This document shows positions 1 through 10,947 of a stretch of 64,000 nt of DNA, piece after piece. The notes under the pieces are model-generated. The model was not told the origin of the DNA and did not search any database. It saw only the letters and a program-made list of their open reading frames with translations. Origin of the DNA: Pegoplata infirma. Its lineage: Eukaryota > Arthropoda > Insecta > Diptera > Anthomyiidae. The number at the start of each line of letters is the position of its first letter. Position 1 is the first letter of the stretch. The position numbers and the translations under genes were made by a program. The stretch lies in the NCBI GenBank assembly GCA_963921195.1, contig OY992537.1:179258065-179322064 (forward strand), written 5' to 3'.

Positions 1-2355
1 TCTAAAGTTCAAAATATAAAGAATAGAATTTTACGGAAAAAAACCTTAATAACTATCAATAAACTATTTAAGCAAATAGTTGATAAAATGTCTATGACAG
101 AATATGTATTATATGTGGAGACATTGTATCAAACAACTGATACTTATGGAGATTTTGAAATATTCTATGAGAAAACAACTTCTTTAAATAACACAACTGC
201 AAAGGATTTCTTTTTTAAAAAACATATTTATGAGTTGTTTCTGAAGAATATGATATATACGGAAACGGAAGTTAATAAGTTTATAAAATTCCTTCATGAA
301 ATACCAGAAAAATACCATGGTTGGTTTAAGTTCATACCATATCATTTTTATAGAAAAATCAGTATCGAAAATGAAAAAGTATTAAATAATCTGTATAAAA
401 TCGATTTAAAACATCCAGAGACACGCAAACTAACAGAGCTTATTTTTAAATTTGAAGAAATTTTAAAGCCAAAACTATTGGCCACTGATGATGATGGGAA
501 GAAGGAATCATATCAACATTGTCGTGCTGCAGCCATAGCCATTTATATCCAACGATTCAGCTTAGGCAGTCTAGATGATGAAACTTTGAAAATATTATAC
601 ACTCCAGTTTTAACTAAAGAAAAATGTTCCATTTTATGGACAGAGTTATGTGATTCTTTAAAATATACTGACAAGATTATAGATACTTGGATTATAGATG
701 CAATATTAGAACGTATCCAAAGTAGAGATATTTACGATGTTGGTGATAAAATTTTAAAATATCTAAGTAAAACTTATGATGATGATACAAAAACTAAATA
801 TTATGAAATAATTCTAGATAAATATCCTAATGTATTTTTTAAAACTTTAAGTTGCTACACAAATCCATTAAAATTGTCAAATCAAAAACGTTTCTTTAAT
901 GGAGATTTACCTAAAGGTGATTCTAGAATTGAACAATTATTTATTAACAATACTAGTGTAAATGAGAATGCTATTGATTTAATGCACATTTGGGATGATA
1001 GCTTATCAAGATATGGCGATACAGATTACATATTATTTTTGTTAAATTGTCACAAGGAAATATCACTTAAAACACCCATATATGAGGAATACTCAATTGA
1101 ACATCGTGTTAAACTAAGAATTGCAGTGGGCGTTACTCAAATTAGTAAATATATCTTTGATAATAAGGTATTTAAAAGAATATGGGATTTATTACTCACT
1201 GAAAATAATCAACTAAATATATGTTTAATTTATGAACATATACTTGTCTCATATGGCTCATTTGATACTAGAAACGAAATGATTTTGGAAAAACTAAAAG
1301 AAGCTCATACTTTAGAAACCAGCAAACAACAAATTACTATTATTTCTGTGGCATATAATTTTTTTAGACGTAGCTATTTCAGGGAGGATGCAACCAAAGA
1401 GACATTTATATCGAACTTTCTAGCACTAACAATGTCTGCCAATACCGAAACTCGTGTATTTGCCCAAATGGTCATATATAAACTTTTAAATTGTAAAAGT
1501 AACGAACAAATATTACGTCGTGAACAGATTTTAGAAACAATTGAAATTGTTTTAAAACCAAATTTAAATGAATATATAGATGATTTACGACTTTACATGG
1601 AAGAAGATGAGTTTTCAGATAAAATTTTACGAATAATATTATTTGTAACTAAAGTGTCATATGATCCAAGTATCTGTTATTATTGTTTGTGGTCTCCATA
1701 TTGCGGTGATGAGTTTATTAGTTCTAGCATCAAACCTGAAACTAAAGAACAAATTATGAAATGTCGTAGTTTTTATTTGAAAACATATGCAAAAAAATCT
1801 TTAATTAAAGACCAAGATGATTATGTTATAAGTGATATAAATCTTTTTACATATGAGGATATTTTTGTGCCAAATGATTTAATTGTATATCATCCAAATA
1901 ATGCAGTTGACCAGAAATCAATAAATAATGATATAATTGTAGTTGCCAGTCTACTAAACAACTCAAAATATTTAGAAAGCATAATACATTCCTGTGAAAT
2001 TTCTGGCATTAAAAATCTCATTGTAACTAAGGACAAAATGAAGAATATACAAGCAACATCACTTGATATAATTGCTGTAAACCAGGACAAACTAAAACAA
2101 TACCTTATGAATAAACAACAGTTGGAAGATTTTAAAATAATTGCTGCTCATTCAATTTGTAACTATTTTGAAGATATTACAAATTTTGTATTCCCGCAAA
2201 AGTGTATTTTACTATTGGGTCATGAAGTTTATGGTGTGCCGGTACATTTATTAGACATTTTAGATTATAATGTTAAAATGTCACGAAAATCGAGTGTTTC
2301 TCAAGTCGCCGCATTTTGTATGTGGAAATATAATGAACAACACTTGATGCAGTAA
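1..2355 (+). CDS. TARBP1: TARBP1-like SpoU-family tRNA (guanosine-2'-O-)methyltransferase, C-terminal part (5' end outside window)
   Basis: The reading frame has no stop from base 1, so the first 29 visible codons precede the ATG at 88 and the true start lies upstream; 784 residues are visible. Known family: large eukaryotic SpoU/TrmH enzymes with a long alpha-helical N-terminal region and a C-terminal knotted methyltransferase domain that 2'-O-methylates tRNA guanosine. Seen here: a helical, Leu/Ile/Lys-rich stretch over about residues 1-600, then a SpoU-like end from about residue 640, with IIHSCEISG matching the motif-1 region and LLLGHEVYGVP matching motif 2, followed by a short motif-3-like tail ending CMWKYNEQ. 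The stop is TAA at 2353-2355 and a possible ATTAAA poly(A) signal lies at 2484-2489. Odd: the motif-1 Arg, the motif-2 Asn of GNE and the SLNV of motif 3 look substituted or lost, so this domain may be inactive. Family assignment is fairly sure; orthology and activity are inference. Confidence 0.72.
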   Translation, partial: SKVQNIKNRILRKKTLITINKLFKQIVDKMSMTEYVLYVETLYQTTDTYGDFEIFYEKTTSLNNTTAKDFFFKKHIYELFLKNMIYTETEVNKFIKFLHEIPEKYHGWFKFIPYHFYRKISIENEKVLNNLYKIDLKHPETRKLTELIFKFEEILKPKLLATDDDGKKESYQHCRAAAIAIYIQRFSLGSLDDETLKILYTPVLTKEKCSILWTELCDSLKYTDKIIDTWIIDAILERIQSRDIYDVGDKILKYLSKTYDDDTKTKYYEIILDKYPNVFFKTLSCYTNPLKLSNQKRFFNGDLPKGDSRIEQLFINNTSVNENAIDLMHIWDDSLSRYGDTDYILFLLNCHKEISLKTPIYEEYSIEHRVKLRIAVGVTQISKYIFDNKVFKRIWDLLLTENNQLNICLIYEHILVSYGSFDTRNEMILEKLKEAHTLETSKQQITIISVAYNFFRRSYFREDATKETFISNFLALTMSANTETRVFAQMVIYKLLNCKSNEQILRREQILETIEIVLKPNLNEYIDDLRLYMEEDEFSDKILRIILFVTKVSYDPSICYYCLWSPYCGDEFISSSIKPETKEQIMKCRSFYLKTYAKKSLIKDQDDYVISDINLFTYEDIFVPNDLIVYHPNNAVDQKSINNDIIVVASLLNNSKYLESIIHSCEISGIKNLIVTKDKMKNIQATSLDIIAVNQDKLKQYLMNKQQLEDFKIIAAHSICNYFEDITNFVFPQKCILLLGHEVYGVPVHLLDILDYNVKMSRKSSVSQVAAFCMWKYNEQHLMQ

Positions 2356-2509
2356 TATGCTTTTAATAATATTGGTTAATTCTTGTTTTAATTTTATATA
2401 CATATAACATTAAGCTTAAGTTTTTTTTTTAGTTTTTAAGATTATCATGTATTTTCTTAATTTTTTGAATTTTGTTAAATTGAATTAAAAAACAAAAACA
2501 AGTAATATA

Positions 2510-3110
2510 AACAAGTAAAAAGTTAAATTCGGATTTTCCGAATGTATTGTTACCCTCCACAATGTCAAAAATGTTATTTGCAATTTTTTTTTAAATTCCG
2601 CGGAAAAAAAATTGTGAAAAAAAATCGCTAAATTTTTTTGTTAAAAAAATATGTTTGGACTTGTTAAAATACCATTCAGTATCCAATTTTGTTCACATTT
2701 GTCAACCAAATCAAATTTACGAAAAGATTAAATATTTAATACATCTAAAATCCCAGAATAAGTTGGAAAAATCCCAACGAAACGTAGGATGAAATAACGA
2801 ATAAATAATCTTTTATTTACATTTGAATGACCTTGAAAGCCTGTGTAGATTAATTCTAAAAAATAATAATAGTTGTTACATTTTCGTTTATAAAATTAAA
2901 TGGCTCAAATGCAATACCAAATTACTCTAGATAACTAAAAGTAAATATTAAACATAGTTGTTTAATATTTTGGCCGTGATCGCCATTTTAACAGACGGAC
3001 ATCGCTGATCACAAAAAAAAAAAATTTCATAATTTTTTTTTCGTAAAATTTTTTATTACATCAAATTGTTTTTTTTTTATCAACTTTTATTAATTTTTTA
3101 TTTTATTTTT
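2510..3110 (+). repeat. Interspersed repeat, accctccac family, truncated copy
   Basis: Starts with acaagtaaaaagttaaattc and a short hairpin (cggattttccg), then taccctccac, as in the fuller copy at 7091-7718. It ends with cagacggacatcgctgatca and poly-A/T sequence and lacks the usual tail (tatggggtcc...gtggagggt). Its last 190 bp are repeated almost exactly at 5075-5275. No coding potential. Confidence 0.6.
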
Positions 3111-3428
3111 TCTGTAAGTACAGATCGAGCACGGGCTCTTATTATATTTGTTATAAGGGTTCAAGTTGAAAAAAATGCAGAAGAAAAATTGAATTTCTAA
3201 AAATTATAGACATTTCTGGTATTTCCCATACCGGTTTCAAACACCCCAGTTAGTGTTATCATCAGTAGGATTTTAAATGTCGGTTTGTCTTGTTAATGAA
3301 ACCAGTTTTTTATATATGTGAATAATTTATAGTTTCTACAGAATAAATTTTAACAGTTTCCAACACTACAATTCTATTTCTAGCAATCTCAACCTCACTT
3401 CATACTTTCTTTCTTTCTTTTTTGTCTC
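3111..3428. other. Unassigned AT-rich spacer
   Basis: No open frame, RNA gene or clear repeat boundary recognised. Only short T-rich runs are seen, for example a TTTC run just before the next element. Confidence 0.3.
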
Positions 3429-3818
3429 TTATGGTGTTTTCTTTTCTGGCAGAAAATGTGCCTTTTTTTTGCATTTCGCCCCAAAAATTATGTTTTTGTG
3501 TTCTTTTCTAAAAAATGTCAACCATTATAAAGAATATCGTGTTCTTTTCTAAAAATGTCTGCCCTATAAAGTGCAAAAAAGTTGCACTTTTTACCCCGTA
3601 AAAAATCACGGGGTTGAAATTGCCTTATACAACAGCTGACTTTTTCTGTGTTGTTTTCTTAAAACAGCTGTTAAAAAATACAGGGCAGAGTATTTCTGGA
3701 TGTTGTGTTCTTTTCCAGTCAAATAAAATGCAAATTTTTGAAGGTGTGAGTTAAACATTTTAAAAATGTATGCCCTAAAAAGGCAAACATTCTTTTTTCA
3801 GAAAAGAAAACACCATAA
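3429..3818. mobile_element. MITE with 20-bp perfect terminal inverted repeats
   Basis: The ends ttatggtgttttcttttctg and cagaaaagaaaacaccataa are exact inverted complements. If the outer TTA/TAA is partly target, a TA duplication is consistent. Inside are repeated gtgttcttttcta motifs and two cagctg palindromes. It is 390 bp, too short to code, so non-autonomous. Confidence 0.75.
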
Positions 3819-4146
3819 ATTGTAACAATAATTTTCATTCATAATTTTCAAATTTTTTAATATTTATTTTTCGTTATTCCCAAATCGTTCCCAAATACTT
3901 TCCAAAAAAGATTGCCATCTATTAATAACGACTTCGTTATTACTGACACTACTATTCATGAGTTACCCCTGTACCATTGTACTTTGGAGTTTCGAATTGT
4001 ACCAAAAAAAGTACAATTGTACCAACTTTTGCAACCCTGATCTAAATGGGCCTTAATGGCGGTGTTCATAGAAAAAAATAGAAATGAAACAGAGTCGTAT
4101 TTCGCTTGAATAAGTATTAGTGACAGCACATTATGTAACTTTTGAC

Positions 4147-4391
4147 CACAGTACAGACTAGTATGCAAACACTGGTGCTAATTGCGTATTTTCCAATATG
4201 GTGGAATGGTTTTTAGTACAGAATGATCATCGCTGCCTAGTATATGTGTGCCTGTACGTGTGAGCTTTTGTGCATGTATTTATGATGTTTGTTTACGTTT
4301 TGTATGAAACGTCAAAAGTTACACCGTGTGCTGTCACTAATACTTACATCCATCAGATGCAACTCTGTGATACTACTACTCATGTACTGTG
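4147..4391. mobile_element. hAT-like MITE (CACAGTACA ends), copy 1
   Basis: A 245-bp element starting cacagtaca and ending tgtactgtg, flanked by an exact 8-bp duplication cttttgac (4139-4146 and 4392-4399). A second copy in the opposite orientation is at 28311-28555. The 8-bp duplication is typical of hAT transposition. The insertion site itself resembles the inverse of an internal stretch of this same element. Confidence 0.8.
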
Positions 4392-4399
4392 CTTTTGAC

Positions 4400-4700
4400 G
4401 TTTAATAAAAATAATGCAAGATAAAGGAGAACAACAACAAAGCAAACAACAAAAGAGAAAAAAAAAGTTTTTAAACTATCAATAGTGCGTATTATCTTTA
4501 AAAAAAACGTTGAATACAGCAAAACAAATAACAAATTTAATTAAATAAAAGACAAATTCCATTTTTTATAAACAAACAATCTAATTTGATATTAAATACG
4601 TGTGAGATGAGGAAGAACAAGCATTTTGCCACCATATTGGAAAATACAACACTGCGTACCTTCTAATCTTTTCTATGGCGGTGTTATAGAAACACACAGA
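4400..4700. other. Diverged repeat sequence around the CACAGTACA MITE
   Basis: Holds a second ccaccatattggaaaatac stretch (about 4630) and a ggcggtgtt...atagaaa motif that also occurs near 4057, so this and 4057-4146 are probably the halves of an older, larger relative of the MITE. No gene seen. Confidence 0.4.
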
Positions 4701-4739
4701 TTGCCAGGTTATTCCACGACGTTCCAACCAAAGAACGTA

Positions 4740-5040
4740 TTATATAAAATTATGGCAGTAGATTAGCAGCCACGAAGAATAACGGGAGACCCCGTTACTT
4801 ATGATGACGCCACGCTAAAGCCTAGACACTTAAGTTGGCTCTGCACACAAAACACGACCATTGCCTTTACAATGGAGGCAGTAAAACAATGCTCCCAAGT
4901 GCCGATAGACATCCAATCAGACACCACAAGTGTCTGACTCAATGCCGAGTGAACCAGCAGGCTCAACAAAAAAAACACGTGGTACAGTTTTGTCTTTAAT
5001 TTTAATCAACTACAATGCCGCAGCTTACACGTCCTTAATC
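4740..5040. other. GC-richer unclassified segment, possible old retroelement tail
   Basis: Locally richer in G+C than its surroundings, with accccgttacttatgatgac near 4790 and a palindrome-like cagacaccacaagtgtctg at about 4919. No open frame of useful length. It may be a SINE or LINE remnant, but no diagnostic box was found. Confidence 0.25.
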
Positions 5041-5074
5041 ATTGACTGACCGATTACAACTTGACTAAATTACT

Positions 5075-5275
5075 CTAGACAGCTACAAGTAATATTTTAA
5101 GTTTCAGTCATAGCTGTTTAATATTTTGGCCGTGATCGCCATTTTAACAGACGGACATCGCTGATCACAAAAAATTTTTTTTTTCATAATTTTTTTTTTC
5201 GTAAAATTTTTTATTACATCAAATTGTTTTTTTTATCAACTTTTATTAATTTTGTTTTTCATAAAAAAAAAATTT
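5075..5275 (+). repeat. Second copy of the 2920-3110 repeat tail
   Basis: Matches 2920-3110 nearly base for base: attactctaga, tttaatattttggccgtgat, cagacggacatcgctgatca, then poly-T with ttttattacatcaaattg. It is a truncated member of the accctccac interspersed family lacking both normal ends. Confidence 0.6.
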
Positions 5276-5364
5276 CTGTTCAAAAGTGAGAGGCTTAAAA
5301 ACTCTTCGTTTTGTGTCTATTCCGTTTTTATTCTGTAATACTGTATACAGACTTGTTTGGTTTT

Positions 5365-5412
5365 AAAATCACTATGTGATTTTCCATTGAACAAAATCAC
5401 ATAGTGATTTAC
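5365..5412. other. Near-perfect hairpin
   Basis: aaatcactatgtgatttt is followed after about 9 bases by its exact complement aaaatcacatagtgattt. It may be the edge of an inverted-repeat element, since caaaatcatct recurs near 5915. Confidence 0.55.
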
Positions 5413-5445
5413 AAAATCATCTCAAATTGTACAAGCATAACACAC

Positions 5446-5896
5446 TGTCTAGATTAGCAACCACCACCAAGCAATTCAATGTCACATTTGACTTTTACAA
5501 ACATAGTGACATAGTAATCCATTGACCGTTTTGTAGATCTGTCATCACCAAAGATAATTAAAAAATTCTGGCAATGCCAAACTAAAGTTCAAACGCAAAG
5601 CAAAGAGAGACAAAAAACAATCTGCATTCTCACTGTAAAACTGGTATCTTCCATCTCGCTCACATTTCGATTTGTAATAAAATTTCGTAAACAATACCAT
5701 ATGGTTTTTGTTTACTACTTTTTCAAACGCCATTTGTTGGACTACTCTATGACTCTGTTTTACAAACGCAAAACCCGATGGTAAGCATCATTTTGACATT
5801 GGATTGCTTGCAATATATAGTAGAGCTGTTGCTCTACCATCAATTGTATACCTACATTTTGACGTGTGATAGTAGTGCTGGTTGTTAATCTAGACA
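5446..5896. mobile_element. Putative TIR element (TGTCTAGATTAGCAACC ends)
   Basis: tgtctagattagcaacca at the left and tggttgttaatctagaca at the right are inverted complements with one mismatch. The 451-bp interior has no credible gene. No target duplication is obvious, so the boundaries are tentative. Confidence 0.55.
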
Positions 5897-5937
5897 CTAT
5901 GTAAAGAAAATCACAAAATCATCTTAACTTACCAGAG

Positions 5938-6907
5938 ATCAGAGCTTCGAAGAATGAAATCCTTTTCGAATGAATTCTCAAAAAAATCCATTCAATTTTC
6001 ATAGTCAGTGAATGCATTCGATTTCATAAATCAACATTGAATGCAATCCTTGGAATTCATTCGATTGAATGAACAAAAATGAATGCATTCGATTTTTTGT
6101 TCATTCGATTTAGAAAAATCGAATGCATTCGATTTTTTATCATTCCACTGCGAATGCAATCGATTTTTTAAATATATAGACCAAAACGGAGCCAAATTTT
6201 GGTCCATAGTATCGCATACTCTCTTTACATACGATGACCCTAATGGGCTCTAATTTTGAATCCAAAAAAATTGGTGTTCCCGAAAATTTTAAAAATGCAC
6301 ATATTAACTGCCTATACGACAAAAAAAATGTGAGGAGTGTCAGCGATACTATGGGTAAAAAATTGGCTCCGTTTTGCTCTATCTTGGTTAGTTTTTTTAA
6401 GTTTTTTATGCAATGAATGAATATGCCATTCGATTTTTCAAATTGAATGAAAAGAAAATCGAATGCATTTGCAAGTGAATGCATTCGATTTTTAAAAGTC
6501 GAATGAAAAAAAATCGAATGCATTCGACTTTTAAAAATCGAATGCATTCACTTGCGAATGCAATCGATTTTCTTTTCATTTAATTTGAAAAATCGAATGG
6601 CTTTTTCATTCATTGCATAAAAAACTTTAAAAAAACTAACCAAGATAGAGCAAAATGGAGCCAATTTGTTGTCCATAGTATCGCCAACACTCTTCACACT
6701 TTTTGTCGTGTGCATTTTTAAAATTTTTGGAGAATACCAATTTTTTTGGATTCCAAATTAGAGCTCATTAGGGTCATCGTATGTAAAGAGAGTCAGCGAT
6801 AATATGGACCAAAATTTGGCTTCGTTTTGGTCTATCTATTTAAAATATCGATTGCATTCGCAGTGGAATGATAAAAAATCGAATGCATTATATTTTTCTA
6901 AACCAAA
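5938..6907. mobile_element. Foldback element rich in GAATGCATTCGATT, left arm, centre and most of right arm
   Basis: The left end atcagagcttcgaag opens a very long inverted repeat centred near 6505; the arms of about 400 bp (6108-6500 and 6510-6903) mirror each other. Many units are the self-complementary gaatgcattc. The right arm breaks at 6907 and resumes at 27740, the gap being exactly the Gypsy insertion. With both pieces the element is about 1.13 kb. No protein coding seen. Confidence 0.8.
6904..6907. other. Gypsy target-site duplication, left copy (caaa)
   Basis: caaa immediately precedes the LTR terminus TGTCGCGG and is repeated at 27736-27739 right after the other LTR ends in TGACA. 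Four base pairs is the usual Ty3/Gypsy duplication. Confidence 0.85.
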
Positions 6908-9117
6908 TGTCGCGGATGTCTGAACAAGAAAAAAATAATTTAAAGGGTTACCTCTGCTAGATGGCTATGCTGGTGTGCTCGCGCCATCCGGCTTAGCTCG
7001 TCAGCTGGTCGCGGTCTTTGCCACTAACAGAGTGATTGACAACAACTAAAAAAAATCACACCAGTCTGAAGATGACGTTATAAAATAAAACAAGTAAAAA
7101 AGTTAAATTCGGCCTTGCCGAATGTAGTGATACCCTCCACAATTTCAAAAAGATTATTGCAAACAACTTTATTTAAAAGGAAATTACTTTTGAAAAAAAT
7201 GAAAAAAAATTTCCGCGAAAAAAAATTTTGGTAAAAAAAAAATCCGCGATTTTTTTCTTTTTTTGTCAAAAAATATGTTCGTACTTGTTTAAATACCATT
7301 TGGTGCTCAATTATGTTCACATATGTCAACCAGAAGCCGAATTAAAGCATTTTGTATTTTTAGGTTATGTTGAATGTACTGAAATTTTTGAGGTGTGCTT
7401 ACATTTTCGTTCATAACTTTTGAACCGCTGAACCGATATCGCTCAAATGCAATACCAAACTTCTCGGGAGAACTTCCAATATATATGTTACGTTTCAGTC
7501 ATCTCTGTGCAATATTTTGTCCGCGAGAGCATTTTCAACAGACAGACAGACGGACAGACGGACAGACGGACAGACGGACAGACGGACATAGCTAGAATGT
7601 CTTAAAATCGATCGGGCATCATGAATATATATACTTTATGGGGTCCCAGACCGATATTTCGATGAGTTACAAACGGAATGACAAACTTATATATACCCTC
7701 TATCACTAAGTGGAGGGTATAAAAAGAAGGTGCGAACCCGAAGTAATTAAAATTAAAGAAAATATTTATGATTGGGAAACACTGTACACAATAAAAAAAA
7801 GGAATACAAATTTACCACAAACGAAAAAAAGCACTACACCTTTTATGTGGTTGACTTTGCTGGTTAGTGTCAACATTGGCAGCCCACCCACATAAAACAC
7901 TAGAGTTTTACCATGACAATCCATAACCTCATTTTAGGAATTGTCCCAAAAACGTACCCACTTACTCTATACCTACCCTGCTATTGCACTTCAAACAAAT
8001 TAGCCCATCATCTTGTTGAAATAACTAGGCAAACAAAATTAATTTATATTTCATACAATTTTTATTTAAAGTGTATTTATGGAACACTTTCATATAGGGT
8101 GGTTCAAATCGTCTCCATGACAAAAATTGGGATTTTTTACAATATTCTTGGGATTTCAAAAAAAGTTAAATATTATTAGATTTATTGTACTATTGTACTT
8201 ATAAAAAGTTAAAATTTGCAAAATTCATTTCTAATTCTAAACATTTTTTAGGTTAGAATTTTAGTTTGCCTTAATAGGCATATTTCAATATAAAAAAAGA
8301 TAAAAAAAAATGGTTTTCTTAATGGTGATTTTTCTTTGGTTTTTCCAAGAAAAAAAATAGATTGTTATTCCTGCCGGTATTGCTCTCAAAACAAAAAAAC
8401 GAATGGTGTCTGGACCTCATAGGACGAAGCAGGAGAAATCAAAAATTGCCAGTTTGGTGCAATTGTGAATTTCATGAAACTTTCCTTTTTGCGGTTTAAA
8501 AATATTTTAGTTTAAATTCTATATATGTAAACCCTTTTACACTTGCCATTAACTTTTAAACACAAATTAATGTCACCGAAAAAAAAACTCCCTAAGTTCT
8601 AATACCCTTGAGCTCAAAGTTACAGATCCTAGTATAGGGTTTCCTCCAAAAATGAGGAACATAAACTAATGTTACGCGGTCAATGGGGATATGTGGGATT
8701 AAAAAAAAAAAAAAATCTAAAATATTTCGCGGCCGTTTATAATGGAAATTTCACTTCACTTATCTTGTTTTCTCTGGGTGTATTTTTCGGCGCCAGCAGT
8801 TTCCCAAAGACGCTTCAGCTTTCCACGTTTGGGTTCCCAATACCTATTTAGTAAAAGGAATCACAAATCACACTTTGCCTTAAACCACCAAAATTTTATT
8901 TCTACTTACAATTTTTTCTTGGGGTTTTATAAATCTCCTGGGGTCCTAGGTTACTTCCTTCGTAATTGGCAGCCAAATTAAAAAGGCCGGAAATTACTAA
9001 GGAAGATGACTTTGAAAAAAATCTAATTGGGTCAGCTGATTTTACATGGTTGTTTAACCTATAAATTTTATATTAACTATATTAACCGTTATTTTCAAAT
9101 TGTATCTGAACATGACA
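6908..9117 (-). repeat. 3' LTR of the Gypsy element (left copy), with a nested repeat
   Basis: Begins tgtcgcggatgtctgaac and ends ctgaacatgaca. Without the inserted 7091-7718 repeat it is about 1.57 kb. It matches the right LTR without visible base substitutions; differences are homopolymer lengths, a 9-bp tandem duplication near 8192, and the loss or replacement of about 70 bp near 9070. Confidence 0.9.
7091..7718 (+). repeat. Interspersed repeat, accctccac family, full-length-looking copy inserted in the LTR
   Basis: Absent from the other LTR, so its ends are known: it runs from caagtaaaaaagttaaattc to gtggagggt, with ataaaa duplicated on both sides (7085-7090, 7719-7724). taccctccac near the left and gtggagggta at the right end are inverted. 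It contains a GACGGACA microsatellite (about 7541-7590) and the conserved tail accgatatttcgatgagtta. Partial copies lie at 2510, 5075, 20190, 43490, 48672, 50823, 57900 (reverse) and 62921. No coding frame. Confidence 0.8.
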
Positions 9118-10947
9118 AACCCAACCATGACGCCCACTGCTCAGTGTAAACATGGGGGGGGAAAAAGTGATTTCTTTCAGTGTCGCGAGCTGCCACTGAA
9201 CAATCTGGCAACCCAAGTTTGCTGAATCAACTTTTCTGCTTATATCAATTTATGAATCACCCCACAAGTTGTAATGGCGGCTTAATATTGTAATTTCCCT
9301 TGCAAAAGCAAGAAGAATTCGGTGCCGGTAAATATAAAAAAACCTAATAAAAATTAAAAAAAAGAAATACAAAACTAATAAAAAAATAAAAAACGCGTTC
9401 GTATAAATTAATTGCATTATAATTTAAATGCAAACATGTGCCGTGGTAAAAAAAACAAAAAGTAAGTGTAAGAAATAGTGAAAAAAAAAATCAAAAAAAA
9501 AAAATGGCGGAAAATATGGGAAAAAAAATAGATTATATAAGTAATCAAATTCCCATATACCCTTAAAATAAAAAAAAATAGTTGCTTTTTATATAAAAAA
9601 CAAAAAGGTAGAAAAGTAAAAAAAAAAATAGTGCATGCAAAAAAAATTAATGTAATTGCAAATAAAAAACTAAGAAAAAGTTAAATAAAAAAATATAAAA
9701 AAGTGCTACAACGGTTCTTGGGATTCACCCAAAAAAATATGCCAGTTTGAGTGTGTAAAAAAAAATACATAATTTATAATGTTCTTGTCTTTTTTTGTGC
9801 CAACAAGCGTTTATTTTTTCTTATTAATCAAGAAAAAATATCAAATGTTTTTAAGATACACCAAAAAAAATATGTGCAGCAAAATCAACTGAAATTTTAG
9901 TAGTTTTGGAGTCAAATAAAATACATACTGTGATTTATATCCTAGTGGGTAGTAATTTTTACTACAGTTTGGATTAAAATAAATAAAAATGTTGACGACC
10001 AAAATACAAAATTTCAGTCGGTTTTTCGCACAAAATATTTCGAGTGTATAGAAGTATATATGTACAAAATCGCAAATTTCGTCATCCATACAAAAGTTCA
10101 CATCATTACCATCGAAATAAAATACTTGATGAAAAATACTCTGGTGCAATTAGAGTGTATACATATATATATAGTGGCTTTTCCTTTAAAAAAGAAAAAT
10201 TTATTAAACAAAAAAAATTCGAGTGTATTACATAAGTGGAGTACAACAAAAGGTGCTTAGCAACTTATATAAGTATAACGTTTTTTTTTTTTCTTCACTT
10301 CAGCTTCGTTTCCAATATTCCCAAATTATTATGGAAAATACCGTTTATTCCAAATATAAAACAAAATATAAAAAAAAATATCAGAGCAAAATAAAAAAAC
10401 TATTGTATGTGAGATTATGTGAGATCATTGTGAAAGTGCAAAATTAAAAATAAATATGTATTAATGCAAAAAAAATTACTATTGTGAATGAAATGTATTT
10501 AAAGATGAAACAAGAAGAAGAGCACCCATAAGTGGTATCCTTAAAAAGGAACTTTATGGAAAAAAAAATCAAAAAAAAATCAAAACAAATTAATAAAAAA
10601 AATTATACATGAAAATTTAAAATTTTTGCAAAAAAAAAAATAAATTTTACCCATTTTGAAGTGGAAATCGTCGGATGACAAAAAAAAGAATTTTGTCCTG
10701 TGTTAATTAATAATGAAATTTTAAAAATATTTCTTCCAAATATATATATGTATATACCAATAAACAACCCCAAAAAGAAAAGAAAAAAAAATTAAAAAAA
10801 AAAAATTTAAAAATATCAAAATAAATAGTGTTTTTTTCTTCTCTAATTTTGCAGCCATCAAACTAAACATCAAATAAAGCCTTGAATCTATACGAGCCCG
10901 ACCAAAAGCAACAGAAAAAAAAAAAAGGTAAGTCCGAAAATTTTGAC
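9118..10947 (-). other. Gypsy 3' noncoding region
   Basis: Lies between the pol stop and the 3' LTR. Extremely A/T-rich with long A runs, a ggggggg run at about 9155 and only short chance frames. No env signature, transmembrane-plus-signal-peptide frame or strong polypurine tract was recognised; ggttgggtt next to the LTR (minus strand) is the best tract candidate. Confidence 0.6.

Noticed and set aside
4780..5000. tRNA-derived SINE in the GC-richer segment
   Set aside because: No convincing A and B boxes or cloverleaf could be drawn, so it was left as unclassified.
7913..8179. Short frame of 88 codons, found identically at 23734-24000 (and a 79-codon pair at 8742 and 24553)
   Set aside because: The identity only reflects the two LTR copies. 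No domain, start context or codon bias supports a protein.
9841..10149. Possible env remnant of the Gypsy element
   Set aside because: A Phe/Tyr-rich chance frame in A/T-rich DNA, without signal peptide, cleavage site or heptad pattern.
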